From Berghia stephanieae (Eukaryota; Mollusca; Gastropoda; Nudibranchia; Aeolidiidae), in contig CM067446.1 of assembly GCA_034508935.3 (NCBI GenBank), positions 16,827,481-16,891,480 of the forward strand: a stretch of 64,000 nucleotides of DNA, written 5' to 3'. The notes under the pieces are model-generated. The model was not told the DNA's origin and did not search any database. It saw nothing but the letters and a program-made list of their open reading frames with translations. Both the position numbers and the translations under genes were made by a program. Every line of letters starts with the position of its first letter. Position 1 is the first letter of the stretch. Positions 1 through 13,035 of this stretch are shown piece after piece.

Positions 1-240
1 ATTACGACTCACACCCCAAATAGGCTACCTCGGCGTAATTCTTGATAGATGGCTCACATAAAAAACAAATTGAAAACACAGCTAACAAACTTCTAAAAGA
101 AATGGAATAATAAAGAAACTTGCCGGAACAACATAGGGAGCTACTCCCCCAGTCCTCCGAACATCTTCATTCGCATTATGCTACAGCGTTTCAGAATACT
201 GCGCCCCAATGTTTGACGAAGAAGAAAATAGAGGATGAGG
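1..240 (+). mobile_element. LINE reverse-transcriptase C-terminal fragment, cut by window start
   Basis: The first bases translate (with breaks) to a segment resembling the connection region that follows the reverse transcriptase in jockey/RTE-like LINEs: a 'YLGV.LDRWLTYK' motif, then residues resembling LRTSS.ALCYS and EYCAPMFDEE. It is interrupted by in-frame stops and small shifts, so it is a dead fragment. It begins before the window, so its true length is unknown. Confidence 0.55.
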
Positions 241-871
241 CTGAACAGGAAGAGGAGGAGGAGGAGATTTTATTCATAAGAGTTTTATAAGGGAGGTATC
301 CTAACGGTCAAAGGTGATAGCCGGCCCAAGTCCCGAGTAAAGAGATGGTAATCAACAGAGTCGGGATGGAATTCCACGATACCAAGGGAAGTAACTCGAT
401 ATATCTTAGTCAGGCTATATCAATATTCTGTGTTTGCTCCCTTTGATTAACAAAGCGTTTTAACTTTTTTTTTTAAGTCTTTGATTGTGTGTGTGTGTGT
501 TGTTTGTGTGTGTGTGTGTGTGGCGTGTGTATGTGTGTGCGTGTTCTTTTCGAGTTGACTTCGGTTCGCTTTTGAGGTTTTAAAAAAATTTTATTGATAT
601 ATTTATTATGGGGGGGGGGGGGGGGGGGGGGGTTGAAAGACAAGCATGACAGTAGAGAGCCTTTCTTTATCGGTAGAGTGGAAAAGGAGAATAAAGTCGA
701 ATAATCAACCTAAGAGACAAATTATACTTATACCAAGAGGAAGAGAGACCGAAAAAAAAAGAGAAATAATCGTGATACGACATCATCATCAACAGAAAAA
801 TAAAAGGAGGTGGGTTGAAGATGGGGATGGTGGGTTTGTTCTAGCGAGAGACTTATGGTCAGCGATATATG

Positions 872-875
<4 letters not shown>
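241..875. repeat. Low-complexity stretch with GT tract and long G run
   Basis: No gene is seen here. A GT microsatellite lies at about 485-543 and an uninterrupted run of 22-23 G lies at 610-632. An open frame over 646-960 is only a by-product of the adjacent AT/GT array. Confidence 0.7.
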
Positions 876-956
<81 letters not shown>

Positions 957-958
957 AT
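875..958. repeat. (AT)n-(GT)n compound microsatellite
   Basis: A perfect AT tract of roughly 55 bases passes into a GT tract. Its encoded Tyr-Ile and Val-Cys frames are meaningless. Confidence 0.95.
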
Positions 959-984
959 AGACACATATGTGTGTGTGTATAGGA

Positions 985-1180
985 AAGGCTCTCTTAACTC
1001 ACACTCTCGCACCGTACTCGGGGGCAAAATGTGTACCTGACCAGTAACAGCGCTGGCTCGATCAAAAATAGAATTGTTAAATCGCTTTATATGTACAGTG
1101 CTGCTGTTGGCTTACAAACCCTTGTAAAGAGTTTTGCGAAATTAAGTGCATATTGCTCTTTTTAAAAGCTTAATCTAAGT
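985..1180 (+). mobile_element. tRNA-derived SINE, 5'-truncated copy (body and tail)
   Basis: The segment matches the central body and tail of the fuller SINE at 25441-25735. Shared blocks are the 'ctcgcaccgtactcgg' block, the 'gtacctg..cgttaacagcg' block, the 'gctgttggcttacaaaccc' block and the terminal 'gtgcatattgctc....aaaagct' block. The tRNA-like head is missing. Confidence 0.7.
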
Positions 1181-1189
1181 TTACATTTC

Positions 1190-2699
1190 ATGCAGTTCAG
1201 GTTGCATGTTCAGCCTTTTTTATTATCATTGCTATTACTTTCCAGTACTCAATATATATACACCGGTCAAAGAAAGTTATTCAAAAATAATATGTGATAC
1301 AGATTTTGACTTTGAATATAATATTCTATGTGAGGTTCTCATCGAAACGGTAACGTAGATGATGGATCATAAATAAACAAATAATTGCGTCAATCACCTA
1401 GGCGTACGATATCATTACGTTTTGAAACAAAAGTCAAGCAACGATGAGTGTAGTCAGTAACTGGATAGTCACAGAAAAACAATAATTCACTGTTTGGTTT
1501 AATTAAAAGAATCAATCACAAATAATTGGTACAAAATTGTAATTGTGGTACTTCCATCAGGCATCGCCCACAATGTAGAAGAGCCCAGAGCCCTGACAGT
1601 TGTCCACCATTCTGTGTAAATGTTTGCTGTTTACAACTTATACTATAAGTTCAAAGGGCTATAACTCGTTCAATCTTTGTTACGCTAAATAAATTTCCAT
1701 TGTTAGCTCCCGTCGATTAATAATACCATTTTAGACACACTGAGGAAATGGTGGGTTGGATTATATTTATACATAACTTATAGATTTAAGAGAGGGGATA
1801 AAACTACTTCACACTAACAAGACGCCTTATTTCATTTTGGTTGGAATTCTTTAAAACTAGATAGATAAATTGAGATGACTCAACTTATCAAATTTCTTCA
1901 CTGAGACTTCTTTCTAGTACATGATATTGATATCAGGTTTGATCATTTTCGACAAGTTCAGGTCATTTCAATTAATCGATATAGTAGTAGTCACTGGTCG
2001 AAATATTTTTTTTTTTAAAAAAAAAAACCCGCGAATTTTTTTTCGAAATGTACAAAAAAAAAAAAAAAAAAAACTAAAAAGAAAAACAACCCGTCTCAGC
2101 GCATAAATGGAGAAAACATGTATTCTTGGCTCACACATAACACATACTATAGAATGACTAATAAAATACGTGCCTACTATATTAATAATATGATGTTATA
2201 TTATAATAAAATAGGTATAATAAGAAAAATTGACTTTAAAATTTCAAGCCTCAGCCTTATCAGTGACCCATCCTTTGAGTCAAATTCAGCTTTATCTGGT
2301 TGACACAAATCCTTACATCTTTAAGAATAAACGATTTCTGCTCCGTGCCTTATCCCCTATCACGAAACATGACCAATATTTCCGGAGGACTTCCACAAAA
2401 CACTTTTTTTTTCTAATTCCGAACAGAAAACCTTTACTACACATATCGATTTTTTAAAAGTCGCAAATCTAAGAGTTGAAAGAAGTATTTGTTTTGATAC
2501 TTTTTTTTATTAGTTTGTGGTCGTTTTAAGTGATTGATTTTTGAAGTAAAAAATTTTTCTGGTCAAAACGAAAAAGGTGTTTTTTCAGAGTATTGTTCAT
2601 TTGTTTCCACATGTTCTTGGACCTTGTCAAAACCTTTTACAAGCGGGGTTCGATGATACCCCAACCTGACATCATTTCATAACATTTTTGAAAACTGTT
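1190..2699. other. AT-rich DNA with no recognisable gene
   Basis: Only short chance reading frames are present. There are A and T homopolymers near 2010-2075. Nothing with family resemblance was recognised. Confidence 0.6.
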
Positions 2700-3579
2700 T
2701 TATAGTGAAATATGCAGATGATACTGCTATTCTTGGCTTATTAAAAGATAAAGTTAACGAAAAGAATTATTTCAAAGAAATTAATATATTCACCGATTGG
2801 TGTAAACAAAATCAGCTTGAATTAAATGTTGAAAAAACGAAAGAACAGGTGTTTGGTGTAAAAAATAAAAACGACGTAAAGTGTGTGACGATCTGTAAAG
2901 ATGATGTTGAGATAATTGAATATTTTAAATATTTAGGAATAACTATTGATAGTTCCCTCAATTTCTCTCAACATATTAATATAATATCTAAGAAAGTTGC
3001 CCAAAGATTATACATCCTATGGAAATTGAGAACATTACAAGATGGGAAGAAAACTTTGTTAAGAGTTTATGACTCATTGATTAAAAGTGTAATTGCGTTT
3101 GGCTGCACCATATGGTTTGGCGGATACCGACTTAAAGATAAAACAAAAATTTCAAAATCTATCAAAGAGGCATCAAAAATAATAAACCATCCTCTTGATG
3201 GCAGTAGAAAGAATTCACGGAAAAGCAATAGAAAGGAAAGCATTCTCAATTACCAACAATAAAAAACATATTTTATACCATGAATTTAGTCTTTTAACAT
3301 CTGGGAGAAGGTTTTTCAGATTAAATGTAGAACTAACAAGTATAAATCAACGTTCGTTCCATCAGCAATAAAAATGTTGAATATTCCATATGGTACAGCA
3401 AAACCATGATTGATGCGTTGACTGATTGACTGATTAATTTATTTAAAGTTAGATTAATTGACCAATTGATAATGATGATATATTAATAATATTTGGTGTC
3501 GAATTGCCACAATTGTAACAAATTGAAAACAAAATGAATATGTTTATGTTGGGTATATCGCACGCGTGAAAGAAAGAGA

Positions 3580-3637
<58 letters not shown>

Positions 3638-3748
3638 GAGGAGAGAATAAGTAGGAGTGAAATATATGTTCAATTTTATAGTTATCATATAACGTTATAA
3701 CGAGTGTAACTAAATGACAAATTGCCATATTTATGGACAATAAAGATC

Positions 3749-3813
<65 letters not shown>

Positions 3814-3822
3814 TTTTTTTGT
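2700..3822 (+). mobile_element. Rex1/CR1-like LINE, 3' fragment with (TTA)n tail
   Basis: This is the 3' end of a non-LTR retrotransposon. A 185-codon frame (2705-3262) starts inside the reverse transcriptase at the catalytic KYADDTAIL motif. It continues through W-C-K-Q-N-Q-L-E-L-N-V-E-K-T-K and YLGITIDSSLNFSQHI to the usual thumb region (LLRVYDSLIKSVIAFGCTIW). After a break the C-terminal 'HEF.LL.SGRRFFRLN' motif follows (to about 3360), as in Rex1/Babar and CR1 elements. The 3' end 'ggacaataaagatctatt' followed by an ATT array (3750-3822) is the typical tail of such elements. The endonuclease and the front of the RT are missing, so this is a 5'-truncated dead copy. A GA tract (3568-3646) lies in its 3' region. 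Confidence 0.75.
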
Positions 3823-4089
3823 TATTACATAGAGAACAATAACACTTATTTGACTCCGGCAACCGTTGAAGCCTGGGTCACATCACTTTTACTACTCTGT
3901 TGATGAAAACGATTCGGTTATTATTGATAATACGATTAAAAATTATTAGAAATTATGAGATGAAAGACGTTTAGTCTCGCCGTCAAAAGGTTAAGCGTGA
4001 CGTCAGGAAGGCTAATAATATTATAGTAGCCTTGCGTCTTTTTCTTTCACATTTTAGTTCGTTAAAATCCCGGAGAAGTCCGTATCAAA

Positions 4090-7000
4090 ATGAAGTCCGT
4101 TTGTCTTTCCATCCTCCTTTTTGTTGCTGTGGTGAGTAGATCAATTGATATTTTCCGATTTCCTCTAGTTTTTACAAAATATTTTCTTCTTTTTTAAATC
4201 TTAAAATATTTTTTTGTTCGTTTTCTCTTCCCTTCTTTCATTCATTCATTCATTCTTTTCTTTCTTGTTTATTTTCTAAAGTTTTATCTCCGTTTATTTA
4301 TCTATTTATCACTTATTGATATTTTTATTGATTAATTATGTATTTATTCAACAATTATGTATATTATCTGTATCTGAAACTCTTCTTGAAATCACCTCAT
4401 CAAAATCAAAATTTTAATAGTCTGTAATTGGTCTTTTCTAGTCATAATGGCCCGTACAATTGAAATAAATATTATATAGAAACATTGTTGTTTTTGTTTG
4501 AAGCTTTTCTACTTTTTATTAATGGCGCGTGTCTTTCTGTTTTTTTCACAGCAGTCCTGTATCAAAAGTTGTAAAAATTTGTGTCAACCTCTGAATCAAT
4601 TTGTCTTAACTGAATATAGATAGTTCGAAGACGACGCCACTCAGGTCTTTGTTATTGTCTTTTGCCATCCGCGTTTATGAGTAATGCTCACTGAACTGTA
4701 TTAACCCGACTATAAACGTTCATGGATACAGACAGTTTAGTGTGTTGGTCCGTTATACTTCCGGATGGCAATGTTATGAGCTTCTTAGCCATGCGCATAC
4801 TATCTATAGATTTTTGACCGTATTGATGCCATATCAAAAACGTTTACTTCTTTAAGACCTATAACAAACTACACTAAACTCGCTGTCATAAAATTAGAGA
4901 TTTTACACTGTTAAACATGTAAACAAGTTACGCACCACAAAGTATGAGATGAATTCATCGTTTTCCAAAAAAATCTCCTGCTGACACGGTAGTTCTAGCT
5001 AGTGATTATGAGTTCACGTCATACTTGTTTCAGAATAATAACAATTCGCTTTAAGTGTAAAAAACTTACCACTTTTGTAGTTTCATTAATTTTTGAATTT
5101 ATTATTATGGTATATTACCTACATCATGTCGCAATTACCAAAGACTGATATGACATTTCTAGCTTTAAATCATTTGAAAAAGTGATTGTATACTCAATAT
5201 TGTCAAAAATTAACAATGAATGTTATTTATATAACTTTTTAAAAAGTCTCTGCATGAACGTTTCACAGAGCCTTTAAAATCATATTAGGCTGTTCAGCAA
5301 CACGATACGATACGATACGTTACAATGCGAAATCTCTATTGGTTCCACTCTTGTAAAACTGGGAAAAGAAGTCTATTTGTATCTATCGATAATCCATTCA
5401 AGAGGACGGCTATGGAATTGGAATTTCACAATCAACCATGAGAAGATGGTTATCGAAATACGACAGAACGATCACCAGTATGGAGCGATGTGGTAGGAAA
5501 AAGATCCTATAAAAATAGACAACTTTGATATGGATATCATCCAAAGATGTATGGAGCTGGGTGAGCGTAAAGATACCATCCGACAAAATATTGATGTCTG
5601 ATAATTCGTGCAGAAAAAGGCCCATGGGTTCTGACAGAGGATTATTGTTATTCTTGCAGGTGGTGAAGATGCTGGATATTTTTTTTTTAAGCTATGACAT
5701 TTTAACTTGTCTGCATCATCCGGAAGGTAGAGAATATCATTCTGGGGTCAATGCAAAGGTGTTTGAAGACATGCTTAACAACGTTTTCTGGCCTTCCATC
5801 AAAGCACCCAGCTGTATTGGACAACGCGACCATTCGGTGGCCTATGATCACTTCAAGGCTCCAGCTTTGGCAAATTTTAAAACTGACATCATTTCATGGT
5901 TTCAATCAGCACTACAAATTCTGACCATTTATCAAAATGGCAACTCTACTCCTTAGTAAAAAGAAATGAACCAGAAACAGTTCTCAAAGCAGACTGCCTA
6001 ATCATGGAGTTTTGACACTAGGTTGCGCAACTTCCACCATATCACCAATCTAATCGAGCCTATTGGCCCTAAGTAGAGGGAATGATTTAGAGGAGGAACA
6101 CCAAAATTACTCTCACAGACAAGGCAATGAATGATATAACAAAGGAAGACTGGGAAAAGGCATGTTCCAACCTTCGCAAACTGGAGGAGAATTACATTTC
6201 ATTGGATAGAGTGATGCTCGGAATCTTTTCGTAGTCGTTACATTTCTCCTTTTCATCATCCTCGTCATCAGAATGTGAAGATTCATGTGTCCAGTATTTC
6301 TTGGTTCTATTCATTAGTAATGTGTATTGATAGCTTTAAAATGCAGATGCCTGATAGTTTAAAATTGCCATTTGTTGCTTCATATTCAAGTACTGTATGT
6401 ATATCGTTTATGTTTCAATTAACCGAACATTCCATTTTAACGAATTCCTTCAAAAATGGATAAGTGGAAATTCATAATTTTGAGAATGTAAATCTTCTAT
6501 AAGTTACGATCGTGACCTGTTATCGATTTTAATAGAGTTGTAATAAGCGAAATCCTTTCCTATTAATTGTTTTAAAATTCATGAAAAAACATTTTAAAAT
6601 TAAGACAAATTGATTCAGAGGTTCATACGAATTTTTGCAGCTGTGCATTGAGGGGCACCTGAGAAAAAAGAAAGAAAAAACGCGCCACTTATTAAAAAAT
6701 TGACTATAATATTGTGAGCTTCTTCTTCTTTTTTTAATATTAGTCGTTTTAACCATTATTTTATGTCATAAACAATAAAATGAAGTCATCATAATGTACA
6801 ATTGGGATTTTTCCTTTACGTTTTGCCCATTGATCTTCATGAATATTTGATTTCATTTAGAAACTTTTTCATAAATCTGCATATAAACAACACTTTTAAT
6901 TTAGTTATTAATTAACTACTTATGCTCTTTTGTCCACTGAAGGGAAGTGATAACACGATAGGTGCATATCAGCTCATCTCGACAGCAATGTCCAGCCATT

Positions 7001-7701
7001 AACACTTAACTCTAAAGGTTGCGCGCGCTTTTGTATGATGATTTGATTTCGTTCATAAACACACCTTTTATTGTGCAATAAAGTAATAATAGTCTATTAT
7101 TTTTATAAAATAGGGTTGGGGATCAACATTGTTCCGAACAGCCAATGTAAAATTTATATCATCGAGCATAAAGTTACTGGCTAATCTAAAAATTATAAAA
7201 CTATTTTTACAGACTGATATACGAGTAACTTGTAAACCTTTTTTGTTATTTCAGGCTAATTCTATCATCCATTGACTCAAATTAATACGAAGAAAATCTG
7301 CTAGATCGTAATACTCAATAATTTTATGACGTTTGTCTTTACTGCGAGTATAATTTATTATACGCAATTCTAGCATATCCACAACAAAAAATGATGACGA
7401 CATTTGCTTTCATTCAAGTACACTTAATTTTAAATCTCTTTTGATACTATCAAGTTATGATAATCTTTCTAATCTATTTTAAAAATTCAAAATAGGGTTG
7501 GAGATCAACATTGTTCTGTAAAGCTAGTGTTAGATTGTTATCATCGAGCACAGAATTATCGGCAAATCTAAAAATACAATACAGTAGCTTAATAAGTATA
7601 ATAGATGACTGTCTGTTCTTAATTACCTTTATTTCTCCTCAAATATTGCAGTTTCTCCATTAGTAATAATATATAATAAAATAATATTAATAATATATGA
7701 T

Positions 7702-7733
<32 letters not shown>

Positions 7734-7775
7734 ATGATGATGATAATGACGATGGCAATGATGATGATGATGGCA

Positions 7776-7843
<68 letters not shown>

Positions 7844-8946
7844 AATGATGATAAAACGTATAAAAGTGCATTTTAGGGGTTCAACTAATAGATTTGAAAC
7901 TTTTTTATCCACGCTATCATCCCAGGCTTACGCTGGCAAGGTATGTACCGACATATCTCAATGCGGACCAGGAGAATGTTGCCAGATCATGAGTGAATTC
8001 ATGGTGATCAAAAAGGGACCTGGTCACATCTTTGCCAATTATCAGCAAACTGTGAAAACTGGAACCTGTGAACCTTACAGGTGAGATTATTTTGTTTGAT
8101 GCTCCATGGAAACATTAAATACCATCACATCTGCACACGACAGTGAGTGTTTTTCAATCAAGAAAATTTGAATTTGAGATATGATCTACTTCAACTACTC
8201 GTCAGTGAGATATTTTGCCGTTTGGAAATAAAGTTTTCTTTTCACGTTATAAACTATTGATAAACTATTTAATTCACCTCAAGAACTAACAATTGGTGTA
8301 TGCATATTAGTTGTATTTCGTATATTTTGAAACGTGTTCATCTAAATAACTTGGTTCATAATGAATATGAGAAGAACACATAATGTGCACATTCATAAAT
8401 ACGAGTATAAACGCCTTTTCGCAAGTCCTATCCCCAATGCGCCTCATATTTCTTATTAAAATTCATATACACTGAATGCCTATCCCCTAACGTAATCATC
8501 GCCTCTCAACCACTATTTTTGTTCTATCATTCTTTCAATCTCATTATCAGCAATCAAGTTACACTTGAGTCTCTGGTGATTATAATATGGCTAAAAGTCG
8601 CAATGCGTTTTTTAAACGCTTATGTTTTGACTGTAATGTACTTAACAGGCAATCAAAGGGTTAGCAAACATAAATTTGAACTCGTTATCATTCATTTAGT
8701 CACTTACTTAGTCGAGCGGTGATAAAATATAGGCCACCGTATGTGTATTTTTTAGCTGGTTTCGCTTTTCAGCGATATCTTCAATGCAAACTAAATGTTT
8801 AAAATATTTATCTATAAAATGTATATTGTACCATTTCAAAACTGTCGCTTACAATAAATAGAAACATTATTGCAGGTTTTATTCATGTTTGTATTTTCGC
8901 TTTATTGTGATTAAGCTTTAAAAAGTTTCTACACTGTGTTTTAAAT

Positions 8947-9012
<66 letters not shown>

Positions 9013-9619
9013 GATGATGTCTACTCCAGAATCCCTTGCAGTTCCAGCCATGTGCGATCAAGCGTCCAAAGACAATTTAAAGACTTCCTCAATTATAAAA
9101 AAGTTGTAATTATGAGAAAAGGAAGCCCCCTTTCATTGTAATGCCGTACCTACTCTGGAAATAAAATCGCATTTTAAAATTTTTGCAAGAAGTCACAAGT
9201 TTGAGAGTTTTTGACAAGATTAAGGTCATTTTCATCGATTGATGAAGGACTAAATTTCTTGCCAAATTTTTAAAAATGTGTTTGGTTTGTCTTTTCAGAG
9301 TATATCACATGCACAGTGAATGAATGCTTTTCATTGCCTTAAATAAAAACCTGTTATTGCTTGACCAGACGCGGTATGACGAGAATCTAGTGATGACTTG
9401 AATAAAATATTTGTTTTTCTCTGAATTCTTTCCCTCAGATTGGAGGGTTCACATTGTGATTCCTTCGAGAAAATGAACGGCTATTGTGGCTGTGAGCCAG
9501 GCACCCATTGCAAGACAGAGGAGATCCCACTCCCTACCCAAACTCTAGCTGTTTCCAAGAGATCCATGCTACCGCCCAGACCTGGATACCAGTGGATCTC
9601 CACTTGCAAGAAAATCTAA
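4090..9619 (+). CDS. Secreted prokineticin/astakine-like ten-cysteine protein, gene 1 (3 exons)
   Basis: Coding exons are 4090-4131, 7926-8080 and 9439-9619, giving 125 residues. Exon 1 encodes the start and hydrophobic signal core (MKSVCLSILLFVAV) and ends at donor GTGAGT. Exon 2 begins after 'cccag' with AYAGKVCTDIS, making the likely signal cleavage site after AYA. Exon 3 follows 'ccctcag' and ends in a TAA. Introns are phase 0 and phase 2. The mature protein has ten cysteines spaced C-X5-C-X4-CC-Xn-C-X9-C-Xn-C-X-C-X5-C-Xn-C, the same skeleton as vertebrate prokineticins and arthropod/mollusc astakines. The vertebrate N-terminal AVITGA motif, needed for receptor activation, is absent, so the astakine-like branch is more likely. 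Family knowledge suggests a secreted cytokine acting on haemocytes or as a GPCR ligand; the role here is inferred. A KR pair (SKRS) lies between cysteines 9 and 10. Two paralogues lie downstream in opposite orientation. An AATAAA signal follows 87 bases after the stop. Confidence 0.85.
5400..6235 (+). pseudogene. IS630/Tc1-mariner-type DDE transposase relic in intron 1 of gene 1
   Basis: Broken frames on the plus strand resemble the DDE catalytic domain of IS630/Tc1-mariner transposases. The segment 'YHSGVNAKVFEDMLNNVFWP' (near 5730-5790) corresponds to the family's Y-H-x-x-x-N-x-x-x-F-E-D-M-L. A degraded asparagine-alanine-tyrosine region follows. 'LPPYH..SN...YWP' (near 6020-6070) corresponds to the conserved LPPYHxxxNPIExxWA. 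The C-terminal 'TLTDKAMNDITKEDWEKACS' then 'LRKLEENYISLD' matches the usual tail. Several stops and frameshifts show it is inactive. No terminal inverted repeats were confirmed. It sits wholly within the 3.8 kb first intron. Confidence 0.7.
7108..7580 (+). repeat. Pair of direct repeats in intron 1 of gene 1
   Basis: A block of about 85 bases starting 'aaaatagggttggggatcaa' and ending '.taatctaaaaat' near 7195 recurs near 7488-7575 with about 80-85% identity by eye. The units are about 380 bases apart. No function is evident; it may be an old tandem duplication. Confidence 0.6.
7690..7855. repeat. (AAT)n then (GAT)n microsatellite
   Basis: An AAT tract grades into an interrupted GAT tract that ends 70 bases before the exon 2 acceptor of gene 1. 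An apparent start in the GAT run fused in frame with exon 2 is an artefact of the repeat. Confidence 0.95.
8946..9013. repeat. (GAT)n microsatellite in intron 2 of gene 1
   Basis: A nearly perfect GAT tract of about 22 units. Confidence 0.95.
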
Positions 9620-9705
9620 AAGCTATGAGTCCTTTTCCCCCTGATACCATTTAACTTATTCCAATATTTTTGCCTCTGAAATTTGTGTCGGCGTGAACAA
9701 GACAC

Positions 9706-9711
9706 AATAAA
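9706..9711 (+). terminator. Polyadenylation signal of gene 1
   Basis: AATAAA (part of aataaataaatg) lies 87 bases after the gene 1 stop codon. It is the first canonical signal downstream and gives a short 3' UTR. Confidence 0.6.
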
Positions 9712-9719
9712 TAAATGTT

Positions 9720-10334
9720 AAGTTATTATTATGAACTTATAGTCAGAATAATGTGCTTTATGAAAAAGAATGAATGTCATTTAAAAACAACAAAGAGTGA
9801 ACATTTTGTGATTACATTGATATTGACATTATATTCATTTTGCTATCAAAGTTTATTCTTTATAGCGACCTGACTGCTGGGATTGGAAACACGCTCGGAA
9901 TTCAAATATTGATGAATCAATATTATATGACCCGACTTGTGAAAAACTCTGATAGACTTTTGGTTAGAGAATCTTTGACAAGTTGGATTTATTCAAACTA
10001 TAATTCATTGATGAAGAGGACAAATTCAACCTTAATTTTATATATGAGTTTTATTAGTGTATGGCCAATTAGCCGAATTATTTTTTTTCTTCTATATTTT
10101 ATATTTTACAATCAATGATAGGCTTTACCAACCAAATGGGATATGATAATAGCGACTGTTAATTCTCGTCAACGTTATTCAACATTTGCTGTGATGTGTG
10201 TTGTCCATTGTTGTCAGGAGGAAGAGGAATGTTACCATTTGTAAATAAAACTAACTTGAAGAACAATAGATTAATTTGACTTTTTGCTTTAAATGATTTA
10301 TTTCAATGTGGTGTTGTGATGATGATGATGATGA

Positions 10335-10386
<52 letters not shown>

Positions 10387-10840
10387 CAAGTGCAAGTGGT
10401 GGTGCTGGTGCTGGTTGATGTACCGCTAGTGGTGTTTTTAAGGAGAAAATGATCCATCGCTTGGACTTCTACTTACATACAAACATATCTACAGATTATT
10501 TGTTCACATTTGCTATCCACATCTTTTTATCTTTAACGGAAGAAGAAAAGCTTTTAATTGTACACATTTTTGTATTCTTACTTGACGTATTGGCGTAAGT
10601 TCAAAATGTATGCTTTATGTACACTTTCGTACACGGCGACATTTAACGTGTCATTATCTCCGATGATGGTTTACACATGGCATTAAATATAAAATGACCA
10701 ATTCAATAGAAACAAAATGAATAAGCCCTGAATTTTACTCTACAATGCATGTGTGTGTGAGTGAAAGGGGTGGTGGTTGGGGGGGGGGGGGGGCGGAGGG
10801 TGTAAAATGGGAATTTTAGGATTAAAATTTGTATTCCCGT
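9720..10840. repeat. Intergenic AT-rich DNA with (GAT)n at 10313-10386 and a G run
   Basis: There is no supported gene between the end of gene 1 and the TCT array. A GAT array and a poly-G tract near 10780-10795 are the only structure seen. Confidence 0.6.
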
Positions 10841-10841
10841 C

Positions 10842-11270
10842 TTCATCATCATCATCATCATCATCATCACCATCATCATTCTTCTTATCATCCTCCTCCT
10901 TCTCATCATCATCCTCCTCCTCCTCCTCCTCCCCCTTCCCCTCCTTCTCCTCCTCCTCCTCCTCCTCTTCTTTCTTCTTCTTCTTCTTCTTCTTCTTCTT
11001 CTTCTTCTTCTTCTTCTTCTTTTTTTTTTTTTTTTCTTCTTCTTCTTGCGGCTATGTGGTCTAGTGGTATGACAATCGCTTTTGGATCGGAAGGTCCTGG
11101 GTTCGAGCCCCCGCCTCAAGTTGAGTCCTTGGAAAAGGCTCTTTATCACATTCGCTCTTCTTCTTCTTCTTCTTCTTCTTCTTCTTCTTCTTCTTCTTCT
11201 TCTTTCTTCTTCTTCTTCTTCTTCTTCTTCTTCTTCTTCTTCTTCTTCTTCTTCTTCGTCTTCGTCTCAT
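10842..11270. repeat. Long TCN/(TCT)n pyrimidine array flanking a SINE head
   Basis: About 190 bases of TCA/TCC/TCT repeats, then a T run, precede a tRNA-like segment. A pure (TCT)n array of about 110 bases follows it. All the Ser-, Phe- or Arg-rich reading frames here are artefacts. Confidence 0.9.
11049..11160 (+). mobile_element. tRNA-derived SINE head embedded in a (TCT)n array
   Basis: The segment carries an internal RNA polymerase III promoter: box A 'tggtctagtggta' and box B 'gggttcgagccc'. It is followed by 'gtccttggaaaaggctcttta.cacattc', which is shared with the fuller copy at 25441-25735. The copy ends where the TCT array starts, so its tail is lost. A functional tRNA gene was considered, but the shared downstream SINE body argues against it. 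Confidence 0.75.
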
Positions 11271-12900
11271 GTTGATGTATGTGTTGATTCGACGCTTGAC
11301 ATCCATTTTTGTTCCTCGGCTCAGGATTGATCGTGGTTTTGATTTGGTTTATGTGACACAGAGTGGTTCTTCTTTAATGATAATACAAAGGGCATCTTTG
11401 GCTTATGTGCTCGATATTCCTGTAATCAAGTTAATATTAGCAAATGGGTGTATCGAATTCAATTCAAAGTTTGAACGAACTCTTTGTGTAAAAGCACTTT
11501 TTTGATGTTAATGTTAAGATATTTATTATCCTGAATTCCAAACGACTAAGTAAAAGTTTTGTATCTGCGATGTACGATTATGAACATCTATTCGTTTGCT
11601 TCGCTGAATTGAGCGACACCAGTAGGGGTTTTGGTGTCGGATAGGATCGCCCAATTTGGACAGGTCTTGAGAGGAAGGAAAGGCCAGACTAAAATGTAAT
11701 GCAAAGCCAACGCTGACGTACTCTTGACAAAACATTTTTTTTTTCAATTTGTCCAGAAAGGTACAGCTATCGATGAATTAAGATGACCCTCATTTAGTCA
11801 TAACATATTTAATTTGAGACTTCTTTGCCACATAAGAAATCTTGTTACCAAAGTCATTGATAGCTAGGCCAAATGAATATGATGATATTACGTAACTTGC
11901 TGAGGTTATGATAATGTTATGCGGACGTGTGATGTTCCACTTCCGGTCAGAGAGTGCTTGCAATTCTTGCTCGTCAGGACCCGGGCTTGATAGAATCTTG
12001 ACAACAATTTTATGATTTTGATTTTGAGGTCGAAGACTTCAAAAAAAGTCAAACTTTCTAAAGATATCCACCCCAAAAATTACGTGGTTCCGAAGATATT
12101 TCTATGAGACATTGAGGGGTTTATGTTTCATAAGTCCAATTTTAGAAGACATATTTTTTCAAACTGTGAATATTTTATGCTTCTTTATAATATTTGCACA
12201 AAAATCATTATTTTAAAAAAACCTTACATGGTGATATTGGAATTTCCGTTTATTACCCGTGTTCATAACCTGCAAAATTCTCCTAATATGACATTACAGA
12301 ATTTTATCGGACTTGGGATTGACTCATCAAATGCTTGGGTTTCCTGCATATAGATTTATTCCTCAAGATGTTCTACTAAGTTTATTTTAATCAATCCTTC
12401 AAATCAAATATTTATGATGGTAAATTTTGTAGCCATGCAATAAATTGCACAGGAATGAATAGAAATAAATAGTATTCTATGCATAGAAATAAATAATTTA
12501 AAATATTAGTTTAAATCGATTGTTTAACATATCCATATAATATGTCAAAAGTCGTATAATCTTAGACTGCCTAACCTACATAATAATCCATGGCCAAGTA
12601 TTTCCTAAAAATTGCACAAACGTTTTGAAAGATCAGGTTACAAATTATTTACACAATACATATAATTCAATTAAAATCAATTCAAAGGTTTATTTTGGGC
12701 AATTGCCAATATAAAATATAATAATGTTGATGTAAAGATGAAACAAATGAAATCTATTTGAGAATGTCTGTGGAGACGTTTTGAAGGCAGTCGATCAGCG
12801 CGGCCCTTTACCTCTAATCCTGTTTGACCTAACTAATCAGGGTGACGATATCGTTACTTATCACATTTTGATGAGAAGAAAAAACAAACACACGTCCGCG
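11271..12900. other. AT-rich intergenic DNA without recognised genes
   Basis: Only short frames are present, none with family resemblance. It lies between the 3' ends of the convergent genes 1 and 2. Confidence 0.55.
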
Positions 12901-12902
12901 GT

Positions 12903-13005
<103 letters not shown>

Positions 13006-13035
13006 AGATGACCTTATACGATTCGACTGTATCCA

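Noticed and set aside
7734-8084. Single frame joining poly-Met to the first cysteine exon of gene 1
   Set aside because: The Met run is the GAT array inside intron 1; the real exon starts after the AG at 7925 and joins a signal-peptide exon at 4090-4131.
11049-11120. Functional tRNA gene
   Set aside because: Boxes A and B are present, but the downstream sequence is shared with the SINE at 25441-25735, so it is a SINE head.
10703-11306. Long Arg-, Ser-, Phe- and Lys-rich open frames on both strands
   Set aside because: They are translations of the TCN/TCT pyrimidine array and have no codon or domain structure.
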